From Saposhnikovia divaricata (Eukaryota; Streptophyta; Magnoliopsida; Apiales; Apiaceae), in contig CM071596.1 in assembly GCA_036435485.1 (NCBI GenBank), positions 62,607,001 to 62,671,000 on the forward strand: DNA of 64,000 nucleotides, given 5' to 3'. Shown here in pieces: positions 23,190-34,290 of this stretch. A program made the translations under genes and the position numbers. Numbering within the stretch: position 1 is the first letter of the stretch; every line of letters begins with the position of its first letter. The notes beneath the pieces were generated by a model. The model worked only from the letters and a program-made list of their open reading frames with translations. It was not told the DNA's origin and ran no database searches.

Positions 23190-24830
23190 GACTCGAGAGC
23201 TTCGGATCATATGACTGGTAATGCTAATATGTTCACTACTCTGACTTCTTCTAGCTCATTACCTAGTGTAACTTTGGCTAATGGTTCCCAATCTGTTACT
23301 AAAGGGATTGGTACTATTTCTCCATCATATAACTTATCTCTGTCCTCTGTTTTGTATGTGCCGCAATTTCCATTGAGTTTATTATCAGTTAGTCAGCTTA
23401 CTAAACAACTTGATTGTACTATCACATTTTCTCCCACATCTTGTATTTTTCAAGATTGGAAGACGAGGAAGAATTTTGGATCGGGAATTGAGTCAGGAGG
23501 GTTATACTACTTTAATGGCGCTTCAACCATAGCTTCAACCACAGCTGCTACCACCACAGTATCTTGTTCTTCTTCTTTATTTCAATTGTATTGTCGACTT
23601 GGTCATCCATCACTATCTAAACTTAAACATTTGTACCCTGAATTTCAAAAAGTACATTCCTTAGATTGCGAGTTTTGTGAACTTGGTAAACATAGACGTG
23701 TGTCTTATATTTCTCGAATGATAAATCGAGCCAACTCTTGTTTTGATTTAATTCATAGTGATATATGGGGACCGTGCCCTACTACTTCTCGAAGAGGCTT
23801 TCATTATTTTTTGACATTTGTTTATGATCATTCTTGTAGTACTTGGTTATTTCTTATGAAAAATAGGTCTGAATTGTACAATATCTTTACTGTTTTCTTT
23901 ACTGAAATTAAAAATCAGTTTGGAAAAACTATTAAGATATTGAGATGTGATAATGCACCAGAATATAGTATAGCCTTACCAATTAATCAATTTCTCAACT
24001 CTAATGGTATTATACTTCAAGCATCTTGTGCTTACACCCCAGCACAAAATGGTGTAGCTGAGCGTAAGAATCGTCATCTGTTAGAAACAACATGAGCTAT
24101 GATGTTTGCTATGAATGTACCAAAGACACATTTGGAGGATGGGGTTCTTACTGCTTGTTACCTAATCAATCGAATGCCATCCTCTGTGTTAGGTAATCAA
24201 ACACAATACCATGTTCTTTTTCCAAATAAGGAGTTATTCTCCATTCCACCAAAAACTTTTGGAAGTACTTGTTTCGTACATAAACATGGTCCAGGAGGGG
24301 GCAAACTAGATCCAAAAGCCGTCAAATGTGTTTTCGTGGGATATTCTAGGACTCAAAAAGGATACCGATGCTATAGTCCTCAACTTTGACGAAGTTTTGT
24401 TTCTCATGATGTTACGTTCTTCGAAACTGAGCCCTTCTTTTCATCTCCCTCATCTGATACAGAACTTAATGGATTGCGATATGCATGTATACCAAATTCT
24501 TCTCCCGTGTCTTCGGAATCTGCCCCTGTAGTTATCGAGGAACACATCGTGTCTAAGGAAGTAGTGAATACTGAACCAAGTGTGTATCATACCCCTGATC
24601 AGGTTGCCTCTCCTGTCACACATCCTTTTAAAATCAAGGGCAACTCTCACCAACATACTCTCCAAATGACTCAGAACCTGCTCCGGAGCCTACCTTGTCT
24701 GATGATCTTGATATAACAATTGCTCTTAGGAAAGGTAAACATCAATCTTGTCCTAATCCCCGTTATCCTATTTCTCATTATATTTCATATGATTCTCATA
24801 ATCATTCACTTTTTTCGGCATTTCTTCCCC
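23190..24830 (+). pseudogene. protease-integrase part of copia A pol (broken)
   Basis: Continuation of copia A after the nested element. It begins at the protease active-site motif, where the expected DSGA reads DSRA, so the catalytic triplet is damaged. The integrase follows with RLGHPSLSKLKH and CEFCELGKHRR (zinc site), HSDIWGP, a CDNAPEY variant and QNGVAERKNR. In-frame stops are TGA at 24090-24092 and 24387-24389. Both could come from CGA. The frame then covers the integrase C-terminus and the linker up to about 24828. RT is absent because the element is truncated against the bromodomain pseudogene. Confidence 0.85.
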
Positions 24831-24832
24831 AG

Positions 24833-25432
24833 GATCTTTTGTCAGCTTTCTCTTTCCTTCAAAAGACATAGACATTATAGGAGCTAATCCAACCATCAAA
24901 GGAGATTCTCTATGGCAGAGATGCCTTATTTCTGTAGTTTTTTGTTCCCTAAAACTAGTAAGGCAACTCTCTTCGCGACTAAGGCTCTCACGCTTCAATT
25001 TAACCTCCAGAGATTTCCATTTAGTATTGAAGATGCTATCTAGTGTCATGGCATTTTTATGAAAAAAGTTTCCAGATGGGTTATACCGCATTGCATTAGA
25101 GAAGGTCAGCTTGATATCATTCTTGAATTCTACAATAGTGAAGTACATATTATTCTGCAATTTGGTGCTCACTGTTCCCAATCCATGGGTTTTGTGATAA
25201 CTAAGTAATAATCAGGAATATTCAACTTCATAGGATCAACCGGTTCACGGGAAACCACACGAAGCAGGATGCTTAATCAGTGCCTCCAGAATGTTACCAC
25301 AATAGCGCTTCACACTACGATCCACAGTTGCTTGCTAGCTTCACAAGACCCAGTTTTTAGCACAACTTCAGTTGTTTTACAGGAAAACTTCATCTTCAAC
25401 CTTCGTTTTTGCAAACTATCTGATACCGTCAT
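24833..25432 (-). pseudogene. truncated bromodomain gene (GTE/BET-like) fragment
   Basis: The minus strand starts with an ATG at 25432 followed by a short N-terminus with LQKRRLKMKF, like plant GTE8/9-type proteins. A bromodomain follows with VDPMKLNIPDYY, then KPMD, then TVSTKLQNNMYF, LTFSNAMRYNP and IFNTKWKSLEVKLKRE. Bromodomains bind acetylated lysines on histones. It is broken by a frameshift or stop near 25290, another near 25245 and a one-base deletion near 25181, directly after the KPMD motif. The 3' part is lost at the junction with copia A near 24830. No introns are visible in this part. It could be a retrocopy or the first exon of a once normal gene. The family call is from remembered motifs. 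Confidence 0.75.
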
Positions 25433-25638
25433 GATGGAAACTTACACCAACCGAATCCAAGCACGATCGACAAAGCTTAAATCTTGATTAATTGAAGAGA
25501 TTAGGGCTAATTGATGTGAATAGAGACGATGATTTGGTGGAAAAAAAGAGTGAAGATAGTGGGGGTAGGGTTTTGAGAAAGGGGTTTAGAAGGGGAGAGC
25601 GTTTGAGCGAGACAAGGAAAATGTGGAGGTTTCCATCA

Positions 25639-25648
25639 ATATTTATAG
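25639..25648 (-). promoter_or_regulatory. TATA-like box upstream of the bromodomain pseudogene
   Basis: The minus strand reads CTATAAATAT about 205 bp upstream of the ATG at 25432. Keeping a promoter-like element suggests that genomic 5' flank came with the gene. Position and function are inferred. Confidence 0.4.
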
Positions 25649-25659
25649 GTATCAAACGA

Positions 25660-26194
25660 TATTTTTATAGTTCATGACAGAGAGATAGATTTAGATTGTA
25701 TAGCTGTATAGATTTGATCTCAGCTTTAAAAAGATTATGAATTTGTGATATACAAAGCCAATATTCGGACCAATAATAAATCTACTCCCCTAGATATGAA
25801 TATAATTAAAGTACATAATTGCTAAATGTAGTAAAAATTTGCTTAATGTAGTAACCAAATTACAATAATAACCTTAGTGCATTCTGTGCAACAACCAAAA
25901 TCATTTATTGCATATAACAGTTTTCACACGTAGTAAGCTTTCACACGTAGTAATTAATAAGTGATTAATGCAATTTCCTTTCTTTTTCTCTCATATTATT
26001 TTATTATTATCCTTGTTCGTTATTTTTTTTGTTTCTCAAAATATTTGTTCGTTATTCAAATATTCTATCAACACTAATAACATGTTAATCTTTGAAACAA
26101 AATAATTTTACTTTTATTAAAAACTCTTTTTTATGTTGTTCGTTATTTTGTTACATAATTTTAATTCTTCTAATTTTTTTTACATAAAATTGAA
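25660..26194. other. AT-rich spacer
   Basis: No gene recognised. CACACGTAGTAA occurs twice (about 25924-25955) and GTAGTAA-like words recur around 25830-25955, possibly a worn small element. The last bases, AGTTA (26195-26199), are the TSD of element B. Confidence 0.4.
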
Positions 26195-26199
26195 AGTTA

Positions 26200-27464
26200 T
26201 GTTGATGTGTATTTTTAGAGTTTCGTTCACAGGGAAGGACTGATATCAATACCAATTTCAAGTTTTTTATCTCTTACAATTTAGAAGTAGGAAGAATTTG
26301 TGGGTTTTTCAATTATCAAATTATTAACCTAATAAATAAATAAAAACTATATAATAAGTATGAGAGAAAATAATCCATGAATTAGGGTTCTTCAATTGGC
26401 TATCATGAATGTCTAATTTGTGTCTCTTATTTTGCTAAAAACAATCCTTCTAATCTTTATAAAATCCTCTCCCAAGGTATATTATAGTGCCTATAATCAT
26501 CCCTTGATCGCCACTCCCATGGTCAATCAAAGTACAACTATAGACTATTAAGAACCAAGGATTATCAGCTTCACAATTCGCATATCAATCTCCCGATCTA
26601 ATACTTAAATTGTGTTTATCATATCATGTACTAGAATTACAACTCCTCTCCCGATTCGTTATAATTCCTAGAGATTCAATTAAAAGTTCGCGACTCTTCT
26701 AATTGTATAAAGCGCTCAATGACAGATTAACAAACCAAGAGAAAATAAACGTAATAAGCCAACGAATACTACCCAACTCTTGGATAAAGGGATTAGCTAC
26801 TCATGATAAGATAAAACAAATATGAATTAAAAACGTAAACCATGAGTTTAAGAATTGAAGTAAGAAGAATACAACTTTAAAAGCTTCTCGAAATCAGGAT
26901 GAATCCCTTCACTCCTTCCAATCTCCCTCTCAAAGTGCTTCTCTCCCTTCTCTCTCCAAAGTATGGCTATCCTATTCTATTCTATTCTATATTATGCTAT
27001 GATATGTTACTCTCTATAATATCTGTATAAACATAATATAAAAGAGTTTTTAACACTTTCTAAGAAAATACAAGTAATTTCCCAAAACAAATTGAATTCT
27101 AAACATAAAATTCGTATTCTGTCTTCCAGGCCTATTTCTGGGCTGTTCCATTTGAAATATTAATGTTGGACCACTTCTAAGTTGTAGATAATTTCGTTAG
27201 CTTCGCATGGACTATAAAATCGCCCAATTCTGATGTTTGAAACTCGAGTTAGGGCCCAAACAGTATTCGTTGCGCGTGCAGTCCAATAAATCCGAATTTT
27301 CTTGTAATTTAATTCCAAATAAACTCAATTCCTTCCAAGTTTGGGAATTCTTTATTTCCCGCCATAAAACATTAAACTCTAATTAATAATATCCAATTAT
27401 TTATAAAATACAATAAATATGAGAATAAAATCATATAAAATACATATAAATAAATACTCTATCA
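26200..27464 (-). repeat. 3' LTR of element B
   Basis: Closely matches 31135-32386 with scattered substitutions and small indels. The purine tract on the minus strand (27465-27482) abuts it. Confidence 0.92.
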
Positions 27465-27524
27465 AATATCCCCAAACTTAGCACTTTGCACGTCCTCATG
27501 CAAACTAATATAATATGACTATTA

Positions 27525-27667
27525 ACTACTAACTAGTACCACTTCCGCAGGTGATCACGATTACATTTGACATATGCAACAAGCCCTTTAAACCCTTAGG
27601 TAGCCCTAGTGGACGAGTGAGGTCTCGTGAGGGCCTATAGTGAATGTACCCACAAAATCCATCTAGC
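27525..27667 (-). other. conserved block near the 3' end of B, shared with F
   Basis: About 140 bp nearly the same as 51932-52060 and 56090-56220 in element F, for example CTAACTAGTACCACTTCCG and GCCCTAGTGGACGAGT. It sits at the same place, just inside the 3' LTR. On the minus strand one frame is open in all three copies and ends GSGTS-stop. However, most differences between B and F change amino acids, so conservation as RNA or DNA looks more likely than as protein. Confidence 0.75.
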
Positions 27668-28264
27668 TCATGTAAAAGATTGAATGCCAATACAACACCA
27701 CACATATAAGTCCTCTCATTCCACATCAATTTAAGAATTAAAGTGAATAATGCAATGCCTTGGTGTCGAAGATGCAAGTATTCATATAGTCTACTCAAAT
27801 AATATGCATAAGTTCTCAAAAGTCCATGTCAAGTGTAAGAATTAGTTGGTAACCATGCTAAGCCCACAAGAGTACATATTTGAGTCAAAACATGGGATGT
27901 TATATGCAAAAAACAAGTAATAACTCACCTTTCACTCACAAAAGAATATTCACTCAAGGGTAAGTGTATCACTCAATTCCAACAAAATCATAAGCATTCT
28001 TGACATTTGGTATCAATCTAAATTTAACACAACATACATCAATGATGATAATCAAAAGGTCTTTATTCGGGTTGTAATGGAGCTAGGGACAAGGTATGTC
28101 AAGTAAAGCCAAAGAAGGTGAAGTGTCAAAAGCTAGTACCCAACAAGATAAATCATTCAACTCCTTATCTATCATCCCCACACTTTGATTTTTTTATTCT
28201 CTTTTAGCAAATAACTTGATTAGTTGAACAAAGAAGGATCACACAAACATAAGTATGCACTCAT

Positions 28265-28342
28265 ATTAATAACATTTTTTTTCTCTTTTTTTGTTTTGTT
28301 TTTGTTTTTTTTACTTCCTATTTTTTTTTTTGTTTTTTTCGA
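28265..28342. repeat. T-rich tract in element B
   Basis: Long T/C-rich run on the plus strand, A-rich on the element's sense strand. Element F has a similar tract at 52615-52672 and 56778-56835. Confidence 0.7.
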
Positions 28343-29264
28343 GAGCTAAAAAGCTAATATATAAATAGGTACAATGATCCCACAAGATTCTTACAAATTT
28401 CGACTAACAAGTAAACAACCAAACCCAATATTTTCCCAAAGTAATGACCATCAATAAACCCCCTTGCACACCTTTTTACTCCCTTAAACACTCTACTAGC
28501 CTTTGACAATTTGGGTTCAAGTTAACGTAAGGCCAATAGAAAAAAAAGGTCTAGGCAAGTATTGTGGTGTGTCACCGAAAAAATGAGATTAAGCTCAACG
28601 GGTTAACTAATTGATCATGTATAAATGGTATGGTAATATAGGAAATATGAGGTTATCCCTAAATGCCTTTATCATATTATCATCAAATAATGTCATGCAT
28701 TTCAAGAAAGGTCTTAAACAAGTGCTAGCAATGCAAATAACATGTGGGCACTCAAGCAAACGAATATAGAATGCAAAAGATATGCATATAGGCTCAAAAG
28801 CTCACTTGGTGGCAAAACATAATTAATCCCAAGCAAAAAGTCTCTCTGACGCCACCTACTTGTACTCAAAGCATACAAACAAAATCATCTTGCACATATT
28901 CATGTCCCTTTAATTACTTACAACATTCAATAAGTCTACTAGCTCCAACTTGCTAGTGTATGTGTGTGCACAAGAACAAAGCATATCACTTCTCAATCAA
29001 AAACGTCAATAACACAAAATTCATATAGCATGCATGGGTGCATCAAGGCATGTTACAACAAGTAATCATTTTACAAGGCTAGAATTATTTTTGATTTTTC
29101 AAATTTTTTAATTTTTTAATTTTTTCAAAATAAATATATATTATAACTATTGAGAACACATCCCCACACTTAAATGAGTCAATGTCCTCAATGACATACT
29201 AACTACTAATCCTACAATTAAAAAGAAAAGAAAGAAGTACTCCCCTATGCATAAGCATGAAGTG

Positions 29265-29815
29265 TCTCGATCCGCGACTTGCTCATGAGCATGCTACAAT
29301 TCTGTGCGATCATGTCAATCCACTGCGTGATCATGCGAACAGCTTGCCTGGTCATGCCAAACCTTCAAACTGTTGCCGTGAGATTTTTTTTTTGTAATAC
29401 GTGAACATGTCATATAGCTGCATGAGCATGCAGAACCCTTTAAAAATAGGCGCTTGATTTCTTTTTGTTGCGTGACCATGTCAAAAGTGGTTTGCGCATG
29501 CTATATGCTACAAAAGCAATCGAAGACCAGGTTGTGTGCAACATGGGCATGTCAGACAAGTGCTTGACCATGCTAAATGCTGAAATAACAGTCGATGTCT
29601 CTTAATTAATTGCGTGACTGTGCTTCTTGTACTGCATGAGCATGCTAAATCACCAAGAAGTTGTCGTGAGTTTCATATCAGTGCACATTCCCCGCGCAAG
29701 CATGCCAGCTTGACTGCATGACTGTGCCAATAACTATAAAAGAAATGGTAAAGATTAATGTCCTCTTGAGTTACACGATCGTGCCAAAGAATGCACGAAC
29801 TTGCCCAAAACCATC
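29265..29815 (-). repeat. array of imperfect CATG palindromes in element B
   Basis: About fifteen or more words of the form GCRTGANCATGCYAA (e.g. GCTCATGAGCATGC, GCGTGATCATGCGAA, GCATGAGCATGC, ACATGGGCATGTC) recur at roughly 25-45 bp spacing. They lie downstream of the ORF in the element's direction. The units are palindrome-like around CATG. No coding frame follows them. Confidence 0.75.
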
Positions 29816-30024
29816 AATAAGGAGGAAAATCAATCATTCAACTTCATGAATAATCCCAAACCTTAAAAATCATTGTAAACACTTGAATCACAATAAACAA
29901 ACACATCAAGGCAAATTGTGGGAGTAAAAAAATCTATTAAAAACTAATATTATAATCTTGGGTTGCCTCCTAAGCAGCGCTTCTTTATTGTCATTAGCTT
30001 GACTTATACATATAAGTAGCGTTA

Positions 30025-30966
30025 TCAATTAGGTGAGAAAGCATATAAATGCACATATCTATGAATTTGTTTTACAAGTATAATGTGCAAATATAACTTT
30101 GATTCATTAAAATTTACTAAAACTTTCATGAATCTCACATGCTCAAGAGACTTAGAACCATTAAAGTAGCTAGAAAAGTCGTAAGAATAATCATAAGTAC
30201 GACTCATAAACTCTTCCCAAATTGGATCCCTATACTCCAAAACAAGATTTTCGATTTCTTCAATCTTTAATTTCTTCTCAATTATAATTGGACACTCGTT
30301 AATTTTTATCTCGTCTACCAATATATTAACCTCAACAATATTTTCTAGATTTGGTGGAATTTCAATTGCATCCAAATTATCATTATCACGCATGGGACAA
30401 TCATCAACTACACAAGTAGACTCATCAAACACAAAATTATCATCAACTACTAAACAAGAATCATGGATCATTGGAAAATTGACAAAAGGAGGAATTTCAA
30501 GACAACCATTATGCATCACAAGTTGTATTTCCATAATAAAACTATTCCTTTTAGCATTCTCCTCGTACCAACCTATTGATTCTGGTTCACATGGACTATC
30601 ATTCGCACTAGCAATCTCAAAGGTTGGGTCATCAAAATGTTTAAAAAGTGCCAAAGAAAGTAAAGAAGGATTAGAATGAATTAGGCTCTCATCAACATCA
30701 TTGCACATGTATGGATAAGGATCATAATACTGATTTTCAAAGGCACATGAAAAATCTGTACTAGGTGGGTATAGAGCATAATATGAGTTCTCAGAATGGT
30801 ATGAATTCACCTGATATGCATTAAAATCCTCATAAGAATTGAATTGTTGGTAAGGACTGAAGTCTTGATATGGTTCCTGATTTCCATAGAAAATCTGAGC
30901 GTTATGATATCGTTCCTGATTGCCATAGAAAATTTGAGCGTTATTCCAACCACAGTTGTTATCCAT
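30025..30966 (-). CDS. ORF of element B, 313 aa, unknown function
   Basis: Open reading frame starting about 170 nt after the 5' LTR. The N-terminus has a directly repeated NAQIFYGNQE segment (about residues 9-18 and 22-31), followed by a Tyr/Gln/Ser-rich low-complexity part to about residue 75. The middle and C-terminal parts are acidic (rich in Asp, Glu and Ile), with a charged segment around 220-250. I see no zinc knuckle, protease or RT motif and no signal peptide. The place of the ORF matches gag, but there is no recognisable capsid signature. It is uninterrupted although the LTRs have diverged, which hints at selection or a recent insertion. I do not recognise the family. Confidence 0.6.
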   Translation of the reverse strand: MDNNCGWNNAQIFYGNQERYHNAQIFYGNQEPYQDFSPYQQFNSYEDFNAYQVNSYHSENSYYALYPPSTDFSCAFENQYYDPYPYMCNDVDESLIHSNPSLLSLALFKHFDDPTFEIASANDSPCEPESIGWYEENAKRNSFIMEIQLVMHNGCLEIPPFVNFPMIHDSCLVVDDNFVFDESTCVVDDCPMRDNDNLDAIEIPPNLENIVEVNILVDEIKINECPIIIEKKLKIEEIENLVLEYRDPIWEEFMSRTYDYSYDFSSYFNGSKSLEHVRFMKVLVNFNESKLYLHIILVKQIHRYVHLYAFSPN

Positions 30967-31114
30967 GTCGTCTCTCTACCTCAAAAGCTTGCTCTAGGTT
31001 CCTCAAAGAAACTTATAGACACACCAAAAGTAGCAAAAGAAAGAAAAAAAATATGTACAAAGATAAAATCCAAACTACAAGAAACAATTAATTCAAAATT
31101 AATATTGTTGCCTT

Positions 31115-31132
31115 CCCCGGCAGCGGCGCCAA
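31115..31132 (-). other. primer binding site of element B
   Basis: The minus strand reads TGGCGCCGCTGCCGGGG just inside the 5' LTR. Element F has the near-identical TGGCGCCGCTACCGGGG. Confidence 0.8.
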
Positions 31133-31134
31133 TT

Positions 31135-32386
31135 TGTTGATGTGTATTTTTAGAGTTTCATTCACAGGGAAGGACTGATATCAATACCAATTTCAAGTTT
31201 CTTATCTCTAAGAATTTAGAAGTAGGAAGAATTTATGGGTTTTTCAATTATCAACTAATTAACCTAATAAATAAAAACTATATAATAAGTATGAGAGAAA
31301 ATAATCCAAGAATTAGGGTTCTTCAATTGGCTATCATGAATGTCTAATTTGTGTCTCTTGTTTTGCTAAAAACAATCCTTCTAATCTTTATAAAATCCTC
31401 TCCCAAGGTATATTATAGTGCCTATAATCATCCCTTGATCACCACTCCCATGGTCAATCAAAGTACAATTATAGACTATTAAGAACCAAGGATTATCAGT
31501 TTCACAATTCACATATCAATCTCCCGATCTAATACTTAATTTGTGTCTATCATATCATGTACTAAAATTACAACTCCTCTCCCGATTCGTTATAATTCCT
31601 AGTGATTCAATTAAAAGTTCGCGACTCTTCTAATTGTATAAAGTGCTCAATGACAGATTAACGAACCAAGAGAAAATAAACGTAATAAGCAACAAATACT
31701 ACCCAACTCTTGGATAAAGGGATTAGCTACTCATGATAAGATAAAACAAATATGAATTAAAAACGTAAACCATGAGTTTAAGAATTGAAGTACGAAGAAT
31801 ACAACTTTAAAAGCTTCTCGAAATCATGATGAATCCCTTCACTCCTTCTTCCAATCTCCCTCTCAAAGTGCTTCTCTCTCAAAGTATGGCTATCCTATTC
31901 TATTCTATTCTATATTAAGCTATGATATGTTATTCTCTATAATATCTGTATAAACCTAATATAAAAGAGTTTTTAACGCTTTCTAAGGAAATACAAGTAA
32001 TTTCCCAAATCAAATTGAATTCTAAACATAAAATTCGTAGTCTGTCTTCCAGGCCTGTTTCTGGGCTGTTCCATTTGAAATATTAATGTTGGACCACTTC
32101 TGAGTGGTAGATAATTTCGTTAGCTTCGCATGGACTGTAAGATCACCCAATTCTGATGTTTGAAACTCGAGTTAGGGCCCAAACAGTGATCGTTGCGCGT
32201 GCAGTCCAATAAATCCGAATTTTCTTTTAATTTAATACAAATAAACTCAATTCCTTCCAAGTTTGGGAATTCTGTATTTCCTGCCATAAAACATTAAACT
32301 CTAATTAATATTATCCAATTATTTATAAAATACAATAAATATGAGAATAAAATCATATAAAATACATATAAATAAATACTCTATCA
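31135..32386 (-). repeat. 5' LTR of element B
   Basis: Counterpart of 26200-27464. The right flank AGTTA (32387-32391) is the TSD. Confidence 0.92.
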
Positions 32387-32469
32387 AGTTACATTGAGCA
32401 AAATTTAAATTATGATATTACTAACTTGATCAATGAATTTCGTATATGTTTTTTAGTAATTTAGTTATA

Positions 32470-33313
32470 TCCTTATATATAATAAGCGGTAAAGAGGTAT
32501 TATTCAAAATTTTGGTCAATCAAACTCATAACTTTAGCTCTTAAATAAATAGATGAGAACCTTTTGATTTAATTTTAAAAAGAGTATTGGTTGTTAGTAG
32601 AATTACTATATTCAAATATTAAATAGTGTATTTAATAATTTAAATCAAATATAACAAATTTTCTAAATTAAATAGAATTTTCAATGCAAATTGTAACTTT
32701 CCTTTGTATTTAGTTTTTAAGAAATTATGGCAAAATAATAGTTGTTAAAGTATTATTAAAATAAATATTATTTCTTGAGATTCGTGAACTATGAAATCGT
32801 CAAAATATGATTTTTGGATTTCAAGATAAAACGGAAACAATAAAGTGAGCGTTTAAAGTCTAATAAATATTTATTTCTATTTTTCTTAGCTCTATTTGAT
32901 AATTTTTTTTCTAATCAAATTTAAAAACTCTTTATTTATTTTAATGAAATTATAAAATTTATCTAATTGAAATCAAATTTGATACAAAATATTAACTAAT
33001 ATTTGAGTAATATTGTATAAAATTGTATATCAATTTAAACTATTTTAAATAAAAATAAAAAAATAAAATGGATAAGAACTGTTGAATTTTATATACCGAA
33101 CTATTTTATATCATTATAGGTGAATTATTTTTTAAAAAGTTTAAAGTTTGAACTCTAACAACAATATATTAAAATGAATATTTAAATTGTTAAAATAAAA
33201 ATAAAATATTGTTTAAAAATTAAAAAAAAAATAACATATTAAGAAAAATTCATAAATTTACATGATTATAAATATTTTAATAAAAACCGTGCATTGCACG
33301 GGTCATAAGTTAG
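32470..33313 (+). mobile_element. non-autonomous Helitron, about 844 bp
   Basis: It begins TCCTTATATATAATAAG and ends with a small hairpin (CCGTGC/GCACGG, 33287-33301) followed 12 nt later by TTAG. It sits between A (32469) and T (33314), the Helitron AT target. The interior is AT-rich with no RepHel coding sequence. The final TTAG fits the CTRR consensus with one mismatch. Confidence 0.7.
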
Positions 33314-34290
33314 TACAAATTAATGGTTGTCTGGTGGTTCATTTCTTGCAAATTTAAATGACACAACTCTTGTGTTGATTCCGAAAAAAGAAAATGCAGA
33401 AAGGATGTCGGATCTTCGTCCCATAGCCTTGTGTAATGTCTTATACAAAATTCTAGCGAAAGTGCTCGCTAATAGGCTCAAAGAGATTCTTCCTGATGTT
33501 TTAACCAGGAACCAATCCGCATTCGTTCCTGGAAGGTACACATCTGATAATGTATTAGTAGCTTTTGAAACTCTCCATTTTATGAAAAGAAAAAATAGAG
33601 GTCAAGATGGTGAGATTGCTTTAAAACTTGACATCTCAAAGGCTTACGACCGAGTTGACTGGAGTTATTTGGAAAAAAGAATGCAGATCATGGGGTTTCA
33701 TAATAAATGGATCAAATGGATCATGCTATGTGTTACTACTTTTAGTTATATGGTGTCTTTTAATGGAAGCACTGTCGGCCCTATAAATCCTTGTCGTGGT
33801 CTAAGACAGGGAGATCCATTATCTCCCTACCTTTTTCTGTTTTGCGTTGAAGGATTGTCACACTCACTGTCTAAGGCGGCTATTGAAGGAAACATAACAG
33901 GCTGCCAAATAAGCTTGAATGCACCTAAGGTAACGCATTTGTATATGCTAATGATAGCTTTTTGTTCTTTAAAGCTAAGTCTAATGAAGCTATGGTTGTT
34001 AAAATGTTGTTGAATAAGTATGGTAGTAGGTCTGGTCAAGTGGTTAACTATCAGAAATCGGGAATTTTCTTTAGCGCTAATGTTAGGAGAGACAAGCAAC
34101 AAGAGATCAAGGATATTTTAGAGGTTCATAATGAGCTTGGAAACATTAAGTATTTGGGACTACCATCTTTTGTTGGCAGGTAAAAAAAAGCTGTGTTTAA
34201 TTTTGTTAAGGAACGTGTTTGGAGGAAAGTCCAGGATTGGGGTAGTAAGTTGTTATCTAAAGCTGGGAAGACAATTCTAAATCGTTGCCA
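33314..34290 (+). pseudogene. L1-type LINE reverse transcriptase fragment
   Basis: It starts inside the RT fingers/palm (VLIPKKENAERMSDLRPIALCN) and continues with NRLKEILPDVL, QSAFVPGR, DISKAYDRVDW and GLRQGDPLSPYLF. The expected FADD box reads YAND in a shifted frame (about 33940-33955), so the catalytic aspartate is lost. Other breaks: a frameshift near 33930 and a stop near 34183. It ends at about 34290 in the conserved SKAGKTIL region, where a TRIM follows. It has no 5' part, as usual for LINE copies. The zf-RVT/RNase H remains at 38240-38267 and 39582-40057 may belong to the same element. Confidence 0.88.

Larger units (their letters stand above)
2428..24830 (+). mobile_element. copia A: truncated Ty1/copia element split by element C
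   Basis: A 149-bp LTR (2428-2576) is followed at once by a tRNA-Met-type primer binding site (TGGTATCAAAGC, 2577-2588), then gag (3055 to about 4105). Gag is followed by a short protease leader that stops at 4188. The element resumes at 23185-23189 (the duplicated TCATT) and carries protease, integrase and linker up to about 24830. There it ends abruptly against a reversed bromodomain pseudogene. Reverse transcriptase, RNase H and the 3' LTR are missing. The intervening 4189-23184 is the nested element C. Several frameshifts and stops show that this copy is dead. Confidence 0.85.
26200..32386 (-). mobile_element. element B: non-autonomous LTR retrotransposon
   Basis: LTRs at 26200-27464 and 31135-32386 (plus orientation TGTTGATG...CTATCA), flanked by AGTTA at 26195-26199 and 32387-32391. 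In the minus direction the 5' LTR is followed by a primer site beginning TGGCGCC (31132 downward). Then come a leader of about 170 nt, one 313-codon ORF, a long non-coding region and a purine tract (AAGTTTGGGGA) before the 3' LTR. No protease, integrase or RT is present, so mobilisation would need proteins from another element. TGGCGCC primer sites are common in plant Ty3/gypsy-type families; that affiliation is inference. Confidence 0.92.

Noticed and set aside
27529..27819. 96-codon minus-strand ORF in B as a real gene
   Set aside because: Its C-terminal half is open in F too, but the B-F differences mostly change amino acids and the N-terminal half has no counterpart.
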